Below, piece by piece: positions 26,026 through 41,476 of a DNA stretch of 64,000 nucleotides. The DNA lies in contig NZ_CP113068.1 in the NCBI RefSeq assembly GCF_026625885.1, positions 4,340,001-4,404,000 of the forward strand. The letters run 5' to 3'. The stretch is from Roseateles sp. SL47 (GTDB lineage Bacteria > Pseudomonadota > Gammaproteobacteria > Burkholderiales > Burkholderiaceae_C). How positions within the stretch are numbered: position 1 is the stretch's first letter; each line of letters begins with the position of its first letter. The notes under the pieces are model-generated. The model was not told the DNA's origin and did no database searches. It saw only the letters and a program-made list of their open reading frames with translations. A program made the position numbers and the translations under genes.

Positions 26026-29000
26026 TCAAGCGTGGTTGGGCGCCTCGTCGGCGCTGTCGTGTTCGATCTCGTCCAGCAGACGCCGCTCGATCTCCTGCGC
26101 CTGCTGGGCGATGGTGGGCGCGCGGAAGAAGTCCGCCGGGTGGAGGTCCACCCCATAGGTCTTGCGCACCCGCGACAGCAGCCGCACCGCCAGCAGTGAA
26201 TCACCACCAAGATCAAACAGGCTGTCGTGGACGCCAATGGGACTGACGCCGGTCATGTCGCTCCACAGCGCCGCCAGGCCCTCTTCCAGCACCCCTTCGG
26301 CGGCCACATAAGCCGTGGGCAGGACCGGTCGGGGTTGGCCAGACGTGACCGCGCTGGCCGTGACCTGGTTTTCGAGGGCGGACAAAGCGCCCTGATCGAG
26401 GGGCGCGAGCCGTGGTGCGAAGGCGGTGGTCGACACCACCACATGCGCCAGGTCGGGTCGGGCCACGATGCGCTCGAAGGCCTGGATGCCACTGAGCTCG
26501 TCCAGCCCGATGCCGGCAGGCAGGTCCATGTCGACCGCAATGCCAACGTCTCGCCAGGCGTCCCAACTCACCGAGACCACCGGCAGCCCCGTGTCGCGGC
26601 GGGCAGCCACGGCCAGCGCGTCCATGAAGGCATTGGCGGACGCGTAGTCGCTGCGGTTGAGCCCACCGATCAGGCTGGCCACGGACGAACACAGCAGCAC
26701 GAAGTCCAGCGGCTCGTGGGCGACGGCATCCAGCAGGTAACGGGTGCCCTCCCGCTTGGGGGCGAAAGCCGCCTCCACCTCGGCCCGCTGCCGCTCCCGA
26801 ATGAGCCCGCGACCAGGATGGACCACCGCATGGATCACACCGCGAATCGGCCCCAGGCGGTGATGCACCTGTTCAACGGCGCCCTGCAGGTCCTGCTCCC
26901 GGGTCACATCGCCTTGCAGGCAGAGCACCTGGGTGCCCTGAGCCTCCAGTTCCATCAATTGGCGAAGCTGCCGACGCAGCACCGGAGACTGATCCTCAGC
27001 GTGGACGAGCTGCTGCCATTGGTCCCTGGGCGGAAGCGGTGTCCGGGACAGCAAGGCCAATCGGGCGTCCCACTGGCGCGCCAGATAACGGCTCAGCGCC
27101 AGTCCCACGCCCCCCAGGCCACCCGTGATGAGATAAACGCCGCCGCGGCGAAGACCGGTGGTTGGCGCGTTGACCGGCAGTTCGTAGGGCATGGCGGGGA
27201 GCGACGGCGGCGGCAACGGCTCGAAGCGGCGCACCCAGCGATGCTCCCCACGTAAGGCCACCAGCAGGTCGTCCCCCCGCTGCGCTTCATTCACCACTGC
27301 CGCCGCCAGTTGCCGCTCGGCGGCAGGAGCGGTGGGCAGAGGAACAAGGTCGACGACGCGGAGCTTGAGCTTCGGGTATTCCTGGGCGGCCACCTTCGCC
27401 AACCCCTTGAGCGTGGCTTTGGCAGGCCGTAAGGGTTCAATGCCAACCACGTTCTCCAGCCCCTCAGCCACCACTGTCAGCGCGGGTGGTTGATGCTCAG
27501 CCAGACCTGTGCGGTCCATCGCCTGGATCAAGGCCAGCAGGCTGAAGTAGGCGTCGTCGCCGGTGCCGGGTGATGAGCTGCCTCCCAGCCCCCAGAGATG
27601 AAACACCTGATCCAGCGGGCCATCGGCCTGCACGGCCTCCAACAGCGACTGGAGATCGGCCTTGTTGTCGGGCCGAACTTCGAAGCCGTCGGGCTCTGGA
27701 TGCTTGAAGGCCGTCCCCGCGTATGCGGACACCGGCCTCAAGCCGCGAAGCCGAAGATCCGCCACCAGTGCCTGGACCAGCGTGCTGCCGGGATCCCCGA
27801 GCACCAGAGCCTGCGCCAGCGTCCGGGCCGAATCACCAAGCACTCGCACCTGTGCGGCCGGAGGCTCCTGAGCGGCAGACTGATGAACGAAGGGGGCCGC
27901 CAGCATGGGCCGATGGGCGTGGCGCAAGTCCTCACGCTCCCAACGCTGGTGATAGAGCTGGTCCGGCGCGGTCTGGACCTGCGGGGCGGTGCTGAGGGCC
28001 GGTCCATGGCCAGGGACCGCGGTGCGGGTGCGCCGCGCCGCTGCACCTGCATGGACCGCCGTCGATGGGTGCTGCGGCCCTTGCGCATCCACCCAATACC
28101 GTTGCCGCTGGAAGGGATAGGTCGGCAACGGCACTCTCCGCGCCGCTTGCCCATCGGCCCAGGCCGTCCAGTCGACATTCACTCCGGCCATCCACAGCCC
28201 GGCCACCGCTGTGGCCAGTTGCCGCTCATTCCGCTGGTGCTGCTGCGGATGCGACTGGCTCGACCAGCTACCGGCTGCAGTCTTGTGTTGAGGATGCTGG
28301 CGGGCCAGGCCCGTGAGGGTTTCACCGGGCCCCACTTCCAGCAGCACGCGGCCCGGGGTGCCGAACGCCTGGGCCAGCCCATCGGAGAAGCGCACCGTCC
28401 CACGCAGATGGCGGCCCCAATAGCTGGGGCTGCAGGCTTCTTCAGCGGTGATGGGCCGACCGGTCACGTTGGAGATGAACGGCCGCTGCGGGGCCTGACG
28501 CGGGACCGACGCCACCATCCGCTCCAGCGCCGCGACGATGGGGTCCACCAGCGATGAGTGCGAGGCCATGGCCACATGCAGCCGCCGTGGCAGCCCATGC
28601 GGTGCCAAGGCGGCTTCCGCCCGCTCAATAGCGTCCACCGGGCCCGCCAGCACACAGAGTTCCTCGCCGTTCACTGCGGCGAGATCGCAGCCATCCGCGA
28701 GGAAGTCCTGAAGTGCCTGCTCCCCCAAGGGCACCGCCGTCATCGCACCGCCCTTCACGGTCTGCATCAGCCGACCACGCTCGGCCACCACACGCAAGGC
28801 ATCTTCCAGTGTGAAGACGCCTGCGATGCAAGCCGCGACGTATTCGCCGAGGCTGTGCCCAAGCATCAGCGTGGGTGTTACGCCCAGATGCATCCACCAG
28901 CGAGCCATGGCGTACTCCACCGCAAACAGCGCCGGCTGGGCCAGCGACATTTGTGAGAGCGTCTGGTTGGCCTGCGCCTCTTCTTCAGGAGGTGCGAGCA

Positions 29001-30770
29001 GCAACGGCCGGAGCTCCACCCCCTCGTTGCGTTCGAGCAGGCTGAGGCATTGATCGAGGTGCTGACGGAAACACGCGCTCCGCCGATACAAGGCGGCGCC
29101 CATGGCTGCATGCTGCGTGCCGCCGCCAGGGAACAGAAAGACCACCTCCGGGGCGCTGCCCGCCTTCATCGCCTTGACCGCAGGCACCGCTGCGGCGAGC
29201 AGGTCGGCCGCTCCCCCTGCGGCATCCGCCACCACGGCCGAGCGCCAGGCAAAGGCTTGCCGCCCTTGTTGCAAGGTATGGGCCACATCCACCAGCGACG
29301 CTCCCGGCTGCCCACGGAGATGCTCGGACAGTGCCCGCCGCTGCTGAGCCAGCGCCGCCTCACTGCGGGCCGATAGCGGCAGTACCGACCAGCCATCTGT
29401 CCCGGATGACGGCGCCGGCGCCGACGCTTCCTCCAGCACCACATGGACGTTTGTGCCACCGATGCCGAAGGCGCTCACCCCGGCGCGTCGGGGTTGGTCC
29501 CCGCGTGACCATGGCATCACCTGCGTATTCACACGGAATGGGCTGCCCTCAAAACGAATCGCGGGGTTGGGCCGCTCGAAATGCAGACTGGGCGGCAGGG
29601 TCCGATGCTTGAGGGCCAGCGCGGTCTTGATGAGCCCCGTGACACCGGCGGCGGCATCCAGGTGGCCCACATTCGTCTTGACGGAACCCAGCGCACACCA
29701 TGGCGGGCCGGACGCGCCCCCCTCCCCGGCCGCAAAGGCCTCCGCCAGCGCCTCCACTTCAATGGGGTCCCCCAGCGTGGTGCCGGTGCCATGCGCCTCC
29801 ACATACCCGATGCTTCGCGGCGACACCCCGGCGACCGACTGGGCGGCACGGATCACCGCTGCCTGCCCGCTGACGCTGGGGGCGGTGAAGGCCACTTTGT
29901 CCGCCCCATCATTGTTGGCGGCGCTCCCCTTGATCACGGCATGCACCGTATCTCCGTCACGCCAGGCGTCCTCCAGCCGTTTGAGGACCACCACGCCCGC
30001 TCCGCTCCCGACCACCGTTCCGGCAGCGGCGGCGTCAAAAGCGCGGCAACGGCCGTCGGGCGAAAGGATGGCGCCGGGCTGGTAGTGATAGCCATCTGTC
30101 TGCAGCAGATTCAGCGAGACTCCCCCCGCCAGCGCCATGTCGCACTCATGCCCGAGCAAGGCCTGCACCGCCGTGTGCACGGCAGCCAGCGAGGTGGAAC
30201 ACGCGGTTTGCACGGTGACGGCCGGTCCGCGGAGGTTCAGCTTGTAGGCCACCCGCGTACACAGGGCGTCGCCCACATTGCCGCTGAGCAGACCCAGCAG
30301 GTCGGCAATCTGTCCCCCTTGGGCGAGCCGGTCCGGGTCCAGCAGATGACGCATGAGGTAGACGCTGGCGCCCGAGCCCGCATAGACCCCCACACTGCCG
30401 GCATACCGCTGCGGGTCGTAGCCCGCGTGCTCCAGGGCCGACCAGGCACATTCCAGGAAGATGCGATGCTGGGGGTCCAGCATCTCTGCATCTCGCGGGG
30501 TGTAGGCAAAGAAGTCGGCGTCGAACAGGTCAACACCCTCAAAGGGCACGGCCGCCCTGACGTAATGCGGGTCGGCGAGCACGTCGTCCGGCACGCCGCG
30601 CTGGCGCAGTTCGTCCTCGGTGAAACGGCGCACCGACTCCACGCCGTCGCGGATGTTGCGCCAGAAGGTCTCCACATCCGGTGCATCCGGAAAGCGGCCG
30701 GCCATGCCAACGATGGCGATGTCCAGACCTGCATCGGCGGGAACGCCGGAGGCGTTGTGGTGGTCAGACA

Positions 30771-30771
<1 letters not shown>
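26026..30771 (-). CDS. Type I PKS module KS-AT-KR-ACP
   Basis: This is a 1581-residue single-module polyketide synthase. The ketosynthase has active Cys in TACSTSLAA near residue 189, with His motifs VEAHGTGTTLGDP and NVGHLDAAAG. The acyltransferase has GHSLGEYVAA near 639 and an ASHSSLVDP-type motif typical of malonyl-specific ATs. The ketoreductase has LITGGLGGVG near 1214 and catalytic Tyr in SDYASANAF near 1375. The ACP has LGGDSLLAV with Ser near 1522. No dehydratase, enoylreductase or methyltransferase domain is evident. It should extend the acyl-aminoacyl chain from the upstream NRPS by one C2 unit and reduce the ketone, giving a statine-like gamma-amino-beta-hydroxy unit (inference). 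The start overlaps the preceding stop by 1 nt. Confidence 0.94.
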
Positions 30772-36512
<5,741 letters not shown>

Positions 36513-36538
36513 CTTCCATCCATTCCAGACGGCCGCAT

Positions 36539-37525
36539 TCAGAAGCGACCCAGATTGCTGTGGGCCTCCGCCATGGCCACGATGACCTTGCGGGGGCCGC
36601 GGAACGGTGCGCGGCCATGGGCGGCCAGCATGTTGTCCAGCATCAGCACATCGCCGGCCTGCCAGCGAAAGAACACCGACTCCGCGTCCAGCACCGCGCG
36701 GATCTCATCAAACACGGCATCCGGAATCACCGAGCCATCTGCAAAGAAGGTGTTGCGCGGCAGGTTCTCCGCACCCAGCAGGTCCTCCAGCGATTCGCGC
36801 ACCTCGGGCTGCAGGTTGGAGCAGTGAAACAGATGCGCCTGGTTGAACCACACGGTGTCGCCGGTCACAGGGTGGACCTCGATGGCCTGGCAGTGCTGGG
36901 TGGTGCGCAGCGTGCCGTCCGCCTTCCATTCCCAACGAATGCCGGCGTGTTGGCAGAACCGTTCCACCTCTGACCGCTGGTCCGTGTTGAAGACCTTCTG
37001 CCAGGGAACATCAAAGTCGCCGTAGTTGCGCACATAGAGGATGCCGGGGGCAAAACGCTCCCGGATGTGCGCCGGCATGCGGCGGTAAACGGCCCGACTG
37101 TCGGCAATCGGCGTCTCACCGCCCTCTGGCGAGGCCGTCATGCAATGGAACCAGATCTTCATCGGCCATTCGCGGGTGTAGGCCTGCTCGTTGTGCAACG
37201 GAATCCACTGGTGGGCCGGGTATTCCGTCGAGGTGTAGACCCCGCTGCCACCGCTGCCCACCTCCGTGCGGGGTGTCGACCCAAATTCGTAACTCAACAG
37301 CGGGTGGCCAAAGCCCGCCGCAAAGGCGCGGAAGGCAGCCGCATCCGGCACCTGAAAGCCGCGCAGCAACACACCGCCCACGCTGCGCAGCAAGGCCTCG
37401 ATCTGCGCGCGCAGCCTCGGCAATGCCTCGTTCAAGGGTTCGTCCAAGCGGTCGGGTTCGATCAGCGCCGGCAGCACCGATCCCTCCGGCGCACGGCGTT
37501 CCAGCCCTGCGATTCCTGCAGTCAT
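36539..37525 (-). CDS. SyrP/TauD-like Fe(II)/2-oxoglutarate hydroxylase, probable aspartyl beta-hydroxylase
   Basis: This 328-residue enzyme has the TauD-fold facial triad: His-x-Glu in LHNEQAYT near residue 110, the distal His in NMLAAHGR near 303, and the 2-oxoglutarate-binding Arg in GPRKV. HxE rather than HxD, together with FFADGSVIP and GDVLMLDN, is typical of SyrP-like enzymes that hydroxylate carrier-bound Asp. Because the last A domain reads as Asp, the role proposed is beta-hydroxylation of aspartyl-S-carrier. This gives a bidentate and often photoreactive iron ligand (inference). The ATG at 37525 has AGGA 8 nt upstream. Confidence 0.87.
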   Translation of the reverse strand: MTAGIAGLERRAPEGSVLPALIEPDRLDEPLNEALPRLRAQIEALLRSVGGVLLRGFQVPDAAAFRAFAAGFGHPLLSYEFGSTPRTEVGSGGSGVYTSTEYPAHQWIPLHNEQAYTREWPMKIWFHCMTASPEGGETPIADSRAVYRRMPAHIRERFAPGILYVRNYGDFDVPWQKVFNTDQRSEVERFCQHAGIRWEWKADGTLRTTQHCQAIEVHPVTGDTVWFNQAHLFHCSNLQPEVRESLEDLLGAENLPRNTFFADGSVIPDAVFDEIRAVLDAESVFFRWQAGDVLMLDNMLAAHGRAPFRGPRKVIVAMAEAHSNLGRF

Positions 37526-37554
37526 GCAAAACGTCCTTCTTGAGAGCCAGGCTT

Positions 37555-38319
37555 TCAGGCCGTGGCAACGCTTGCGCTGTCCGGCAGTGTGAGCAGCGCC
37601 CGGAGCTCCCGCTCCAGCACCGTCAACACCGCCGGCTCCTGCTGGCGAATGAAAAAGTGGCCGCCGTCAAACCAGTTCATGGCAAAACTGGCGGCGGTTT
37701 CCTGTGCCCAGGCCTGGAGATGGGCAGGGGGAATATCGTCAGCACGTCCGCCCAAGGCATGGATGGGCAGGGGCAACGGGCCCGACGGAACTGACGAGAC
37801 GCCGTGTCGGTAGCTGGCGCAGACGCGGTAGTCGGCCGCGAGCGTGTCCAGCGTCATGCGCAGCAGCTCCGGGCTTTGGAATAGCTCCTCCGGCGTACCA
37901 CCTTGGCGACGCAGGTCGGTGATCAGGGCCGTGTCTGTCAGCCCACCGGCAAATCGAGTGACGTCGCGCAACGCAGGCGCGGCGCTGCCGCAAACGAACA
38001 AGGCTTGTGGCAGCGGGCGGTTCCAACGGCGCTGCGCCTGGGCTAGTCCGTAAGCCAGCAAGGCACCCATCGAGTGGCCCAGCAGCACGTACCGTCCCTG
38101 CAGGTCCTGCGAATGGCGTTCGACGAGCTGGCCCACCAGCGTCTGGAAGTCCTCAACAAAAGGCTCGCCATGGCGCGTCCCCCGGCCTGGCAACTCCAGC
38201 GGAACGAGCCGCACGCCGGTCGGCAGGCTTCGTCGCCAGCGCAGATACATGGTGGCACTGGCGCCTGCGCAGGGCAGCGTCAGCAGATTCACGGTCGGTG
38301 CCGCAGCCATGGCGCTCAC
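37555..38319 (-). CDS. Type II thioesterase
   Basis: This 254-residue alpha/beta hydrolase has the nucleophile motif GHSMG near residue 92 and the catalytic His in GGHFFIR near 222. The N-terminus LLTLPCAGASATMYLRW is typical of stand-alone TEs in NRPS/PKS clusters. It hydrolyses misprimed or stalled acyl groups from carrier domains. It starts at GTG 38319, overlapping the MbtH stop as GTGA; an ATG nine bases downstream is an alternative. Confidence 0.92.
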   Translation of the reverse strand: MSAMAAAPTVNLLTLPCAGASATMYLRWRRSLPTGVRLVPLELPGRGTRHGEPFVEDFQTLVGQLVERHSQDLQGRYVLLGHSMGALLAYGLAQAQRRWNRPLPQALFVCGSAAPALRDVTRFAGGLTDTALITDLRRQGGTPEELFQSPELLRMTLDTLAADYRVCASYRHGVSSVPSGPLPLPIHALGGRADDIPPAHLQAWAQETAASFAMNWFDGGHFFIRQQEPAVLTVLERELRALLTLPDSASVATA

Positions 38320-38573
38320 GCGATGGGGGTGTCACTGCCCGCTGCGCTGCCGGCGGCCTGCGCTTGCATCCACTGCCTCAGCGACAGCGGTCGCATGTCC
38401 GTCCACGCCTGGTCCACGAAGTCGGTGACCGTCTTCTTGTCACCCTTGATGCCTTCCACGGCGGTCCAGCCACCGGGAATGGCCTTCCACTCGGGCCAGA
38501 TCGAATACTGCTCCTCATGGTTGATGAGGACGATGAAGACTTCGCCTTCGCGATCGAAACAACTGCTGGACAT
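38316..38573 (-). CDS. mbtH: MbtH-like NRPS accessory protein
   Basis: This 85-residue protein matches the MbtH family: NHEEQYSIWP, PGGW and WTDMRPLSLRQW are the conserved stretches. Such proteins bind and activate or stabilise adenylation domains. The ATG at 38573 follows GGGGAG. A longer open frame upstream is not MbtH-like and was not used. The stop overlaps the thioesterase start. Confidence 0.95.
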   Translation of the reverse strand: MSSSCFDREGEVFIVLINHEEQYSIWPEWKAIPGGWTAVEGIKGDKKTVTDFVDQAWTDMRPLSLRQWMQAQAAGSAAGSDTPIA

Positions 38574-38736
38574 GGCACTCCCCGGCCGGTTGACGGGGCC
38601 TGAGCTCCAGCATGCCCCAGGGACTGAGGCAGCATTGGACAGAGGCTCCCTGGCACAGCAGCAAGATCTCAACCGGCGGGTGCCGGGCGCTTGCGTGCTG
38701 CTCTGTTCAACCAGACGAATGAGCCGGGGAGGATGT

Positions 38737-39018
38737 TCAGCGATCTTCCTCGCCGTCCCCAGTGGCACCCCGAGTGCCGTGGAAGGCTTTACGCAACGCC
38801 TCAATATCCAGAGGGACGTCAGGGTCCGGGTCCACGAACCGGGTGGGCACCAGGCTGGCCTCGGCCCACACGCGGCAGACTTCGTCGAAGCGCTGCTGAT
38901 GCAAGGGGTCCGCCCGCAGCCAGGCCCGGAATTCGGCGCGCTCGACGTCGGTCCACGGGCCGTCCTGCTCCCGCTGCCGCCATTGCCAGGCGGTGCGCCA
39001 GAGGAGATCGCCGGTCAT
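38737..39018 (-). CDS. Stand-alone FecR N-terminal-domain-like (DUF4880) protein
   Basis: This 93-residue soluble protein resembles the N-terminal cytoplasmic domain of FecR/PupR-type sigma regulators: WRTAWQWRQ, then TDVERAEFRAWLRADPLHQQRFDEVCRVW. Full-length FecR proteins then have a membrane helix and a periplasmic domain; neither is present here. The gene lies directly downstream of the ECF sigma gene, where an anti-sigma gene would be. The ATG at 39018 follows GGGAG. It may be a cytoplasmic sigma partner or a degenerate remnant. The receptor in this window also lacks a signalling domain, so no surface-signalling route is evident. Confidence 0.75.
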   Translation of the reverse strand: MTGDLLWRTAWQWRQREQDGPWTDVERAEFRAWLRADPLHQQRFDEVCRVWAEASLVPTRFVDPDPDVPLDIEALRKAFHGTRGATGDGEEDR

Positions 39019-39255
39019 GGCTGCGACTCCCGCACCGCCACGCTGACGGTGGCGCAGGCGCCCCGCCCCCCTGCAGAGGGGTCAGCAAGCAAGAGGAAAA
39101 GGAAGGGACTCACAGAGCCAGAAATTCCGGTGTCAGGACCTCGTGATGGTACCTGCAGCCAAGCCTTGCCCATTAGTCGCCGCTCCCCGTTGCTGATGAG
39201 AGGCGCACCCCACTGGCCCGCCCCGCATCCCAGACGTCTGACAGGGGCCCGGTGT
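39019..39255. other. Intergenic region between ECF sigma and DUF4880 genes
   Basis: These 237 bases separate two minus-strand genes and could hold an ECF-dependent promoter for the siderophore operon. No promoter motif is convincing by eye. The run AAGAGGAAAAGGAAGGGA (39081-39098) is purine-rich on the plus strand. Confidence 0.4.
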
Positions 39256-39801
39256 TCAATCCCACGCCATCAGGTGGCGGTGCCGGTAAAGCACTTCCGA
39301 CGCTTCGGCAATCAAGGCATTCACCAAGCCGACGGACACCGCCAGCGTCTTGCTGATGTCGCGCTGGGTCATGCCGCGCACGATGTACATCTCGTAGGCA
39401 ATACGGGTGCGCGTGGGCACGTCGCTCAGGGCCTTGTGGAGGATGACCAGGTTCTGACGGCGCATGGCGTGCAGGTCCGGCTGACCATAGGTGGCCTGGG
39501 CGTACTGCCCCTCCTCTTCTTCGCCGAGAAGTCCGGCCTCGAAGGACTGGCGACGCAGATGGTCACGCGCCATGTTCCGCACGATCTGCCCACAGTACGC
39601 CAGCGGCTGGTGGACCACCAAAGCGGTCTGGGCGCTCAGCAGCTTGAGATAGGCATCCTGCAGCACATCGTCCGCCCCCTGCGCGTTCTGGACAATCGCA
39701 AGCGCAATCCGGCGCAGGCGCGAGCGGTGCGTCACAAAGATTTCGGTGAGATCGCAGGTCTCCTCTGCCACCTCCACCCCCTTGTCGTCTGGGTAAGACA
39801 T
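39256..39801 (-). CDS. ECF-family iron-starvation sigma factor
   Basis: This 181-residue protein has sigma region 2 (FVTHRSRLRRIALAIVQNAQ, GADDVLQDAYLKLL) and region 4 (LSDVPTRTRIAYEMYIV, GMTQRDISKTLAVSVGLVN). The layout matches PvdS/FecI-type ECF sigmas. It probably drives transcription of the siderophore genes. I chose ATG 39801 because GAAGGG lies 9 nt upstream and because the longer frame would start inside the Fur box. Regulation is by iron through that box, as in PvdS and OrbS systems (inference). Confidence 0.9.
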   Translation of the reverse strand: MSYPDDKGVEVAEETCDLTEIFVTHRSRLRRIALAIVQNAQGADDVLQDAYLKLLSAQTALVVHQPLAYCGQIVRNMARDHLRRQSFEAGLLGEEEEGQYAQATYGQPDLHAMRRQNLVILHKALSDVPTRTRIAYEMYIVRGMTQRDISKTLAVSVGLVNALIAEASEVLYRHRHLMAWD

Positions 39802-39843
39802 CCCTGAAGTCCCTTCACTGATTCCCGCTTTTGTCTGCCTAAT

Positions 39844-39862
39844 AGGAATCATTCTCATTATG
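39844..39862 (-). promoter_or_regulatory. Fur box overlapping the sigma-factor promoter
   Basis: On the minus strand the 19 bases CATAATGAGAATGATTCCT match the classical Fur consensus GATAATGATAATCATTATC at 14 of 19 positions by my count. A -10-like CATAAT (39857-39862) lies inside it, so Fur-Fe(II) would block RNA polymerase. This ties siderophore synthesis to iron limitation through the ECF sigma. Confidence 0.8.
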
Positions 39863-40054
39863 TAGCAGAGTTGGGGCTTCAGAGCACTTTTAACTTTGGT
39901 GACGCAGGGTTAATACGGTGATCATCACAAGCACCCATGGAGCGAGCGGCATGGCGGCTCCGCCCGGCCGGCAGGGTGGTGCTCTTCGTGGCGTGGTTCA
40001 AGGCGTCATCCGGCTTCACAGGCCGTGGGCCTTCACCCCCACGCTGGCACCCCG

Positions 40055-41329
40055 TCATCGCGGGGCGATGGACCGGGCCTCTGTCTTCACGCCCGCAAGA
40101 TGGCGGGGCGGAATTCCCAGCAGCAAGCGCGCCACCAGCGCACAGAGCAAGCTCCCAAGCGTCAGTCCCAGCGCGGTGCCGTCCGCGTGCTGGCCGATCA
40201 CCAGCCCCACCAACCCACCCCCGATACTGGTCAACGCGCCCTGCACCGCCGCTGCTGTGCCGGCGCGTTCGCCCATGCCCGCCATCGCCACCGCCCCCAG
40301 GTTGGACAGCGCCAAACCGAAGCAGAACATCATGGGCACTTGAAAGACCAGAAAGACGCCCAGGGTTTCCCGCCCCCACCACGCCATGGCCGCATGCCCC
40401 AACGCCAACATCAAATAAGCATTCACTGCATGCCCGGCCGTCACGCTGGCACCCCATCGCGTGACCAGGCGCTGATTGACGACCGCCGCAATCGCGACCG
40501 ACACGGCAACACCGCCGAATACGAGAGGAAACAGGGACGGTACCCCGAAGCCATGAGCAATCAACGGCTGGCAACAATTGATGAGCCCATACAGCCCGCC
40601 CAGCAATGCAGTCATCGCGGCGGTATGCACCACAAACGGACGATCTGCCGCAATCGCGGCCAGATGACGCCGCACCGCTGCGGCCTGCACCCGCTGCCGT
40701 CGCTCGGCAGGCAAGGACTCGGGGAGCCGGCACGCCACCCATACCCACACCACCGCGCCGCAGCCTGCAATGAAGCCAAACACGCCACGCCATGACACCA
40801 TGGCCAAAAGGCCCTGACCCACGGCCGGCGCCAATACCGGCACGGCCACAAATGCCGCAAAGGCCAGTGAGAGGATTCGAGACAGAATCGGCCCGCTGTA
40901 GCGGTCGCGCGCCACTGCCAGGGCCAGCACACTACAGGCCCCGCCCGCCCCCTGCATAAGGCGCAGAAGCACCAGCAGCGGCCAGCTCGAAGTCATCGCG
41001 ATCAACGCCGAACCCACCACGTACACAGCCAGCCCGCCCAGGATCAATCGGCGCCGGCCGACATGGTCGGACACCATGCCAAAGAATGGCAGCGCGACCC
41101 CATATCCCAGGACATAACCGCCCACAACCCACGTCAATCGTGTGGCAGGATGCACCCCAAGCGCCACGCCCATGGCTGGCAGTGCCCCGAGCATCGTGTC
41201 GATCGCCAATGCATTCACCGACATCAGCGCTGCCACGATGCCCACCAGCTCGCGCAAGGACGGCTCTGGCACGCACATGCGCTGCAGATGCGATGAATGA
41301 CGGGGCTGGGGCGAATCTTCAACGGCCAT
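40055..41329 (-). CDS. MFS drug/metabolite exporter (Bcr/CflA-like)
   Basis: This 424-residue protein has about 12 hydrophobic segments and the MFS loop 2-3 motif GMVSDHVGRRRLILGG. RLMQGAGGACSVLALAVARD is typical of the Bcr/CflA drug:H+ antiporters. It probably exports a small product from the cytoplasm. The start at ATG 41329 was preferred because the longer open frame upstream is the antisense of the phosphoesterase gene. It is divergent from the second gene cluster, sharing the region with an 18-bp inverted repeat. It could therefore export that cluster's product, or the siderophore. Confidence 0.88.
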   Translation of the reverse strand: MAVEDSPQPRHSSHLQRMCVPEPSLRELVGIVAALMSVNALAIDTMLGALPAMGVALGVHPATRLTWVVGGYVLGYGVALPFFGMVSDHVGRRRLILGGLAVYVVGSALIAMTSSWPLLVLLRLMQGAGGACSVLALAVARDRYSGPILSRILSLAFAAFVAVPVLAPAVGQGLLAMVSWRGVFGFIAGCGAVVWVWVACRLPESLPAERRQRVQAAAVRRHLAAIAADRPFVVHTAAMTALLGGLYGLINCCQPLIAHGFGVPSLFPLVFGGVAVSVAIAAVVNQRLVTRWGASVTAGHAVNAYLMLALGHAAMAWWGRETLGVFLVFQVPMMFCFGLALSNLGAVAMAGMGERAGTAAAVQGALTSIGGGLVGLVIGQHADGTALGLTLGSLLCALVARLLLGIPPRHLAGVKTEARSIAPR

Positions 41330-41365
41330 GAGGCACAAGCATCCCGACGCGGTTGAACTGCGCCT

Positions 41366-41383
41366 ATACGCCGTTCGGCGTAT
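41366..41383. promoter_or_regulatory. 18-bp inverted repeat in divergent promoter region
   Basis: ATACGCCG-TT-CGGCGTAT is a perfect palindrome with 8-bp arms, placed between the MFS exporter and phosphoesterase starts. A related weaker repeat, CGGCGT/ACGCCG with an 8-nt spacer, occurs at 41425-41444. The arrangement suits an operator for a dimeric regulator controlling both directions. No regulator gene of that type is seen in the window. Confidence 0.55.
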
Positions 41384-41476
41384 TGAATGGCAGGCCCTGC
41401 ACCAACACATTAGACCCATCAAAACGGCGTCACATTGAACGCCGCCCCTCGCGTAGTGCGCTTCGGCGCCGGGAGT

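Noticed and set aside
26016-26237. N-terminal extension of the Thr NRPS frame
   Set aside because: It overlaps the PKS ACP coding region out of frame and is Arg/Thr/Ser-rich; the start at 26015 fits the family.
39036-39056. Possible hairpin near the DUF4880 gene as a terminator
   Set aside because: Short stem, no T tract, and upstream of the start in a region more likely to hold a promoter.
39879-40793. 304-residue minus-strand frame over the MFS gene
   Set aside because: Alternative frame of the exporter; Gly/Arg/Cys-rich without hydrophobic helices.
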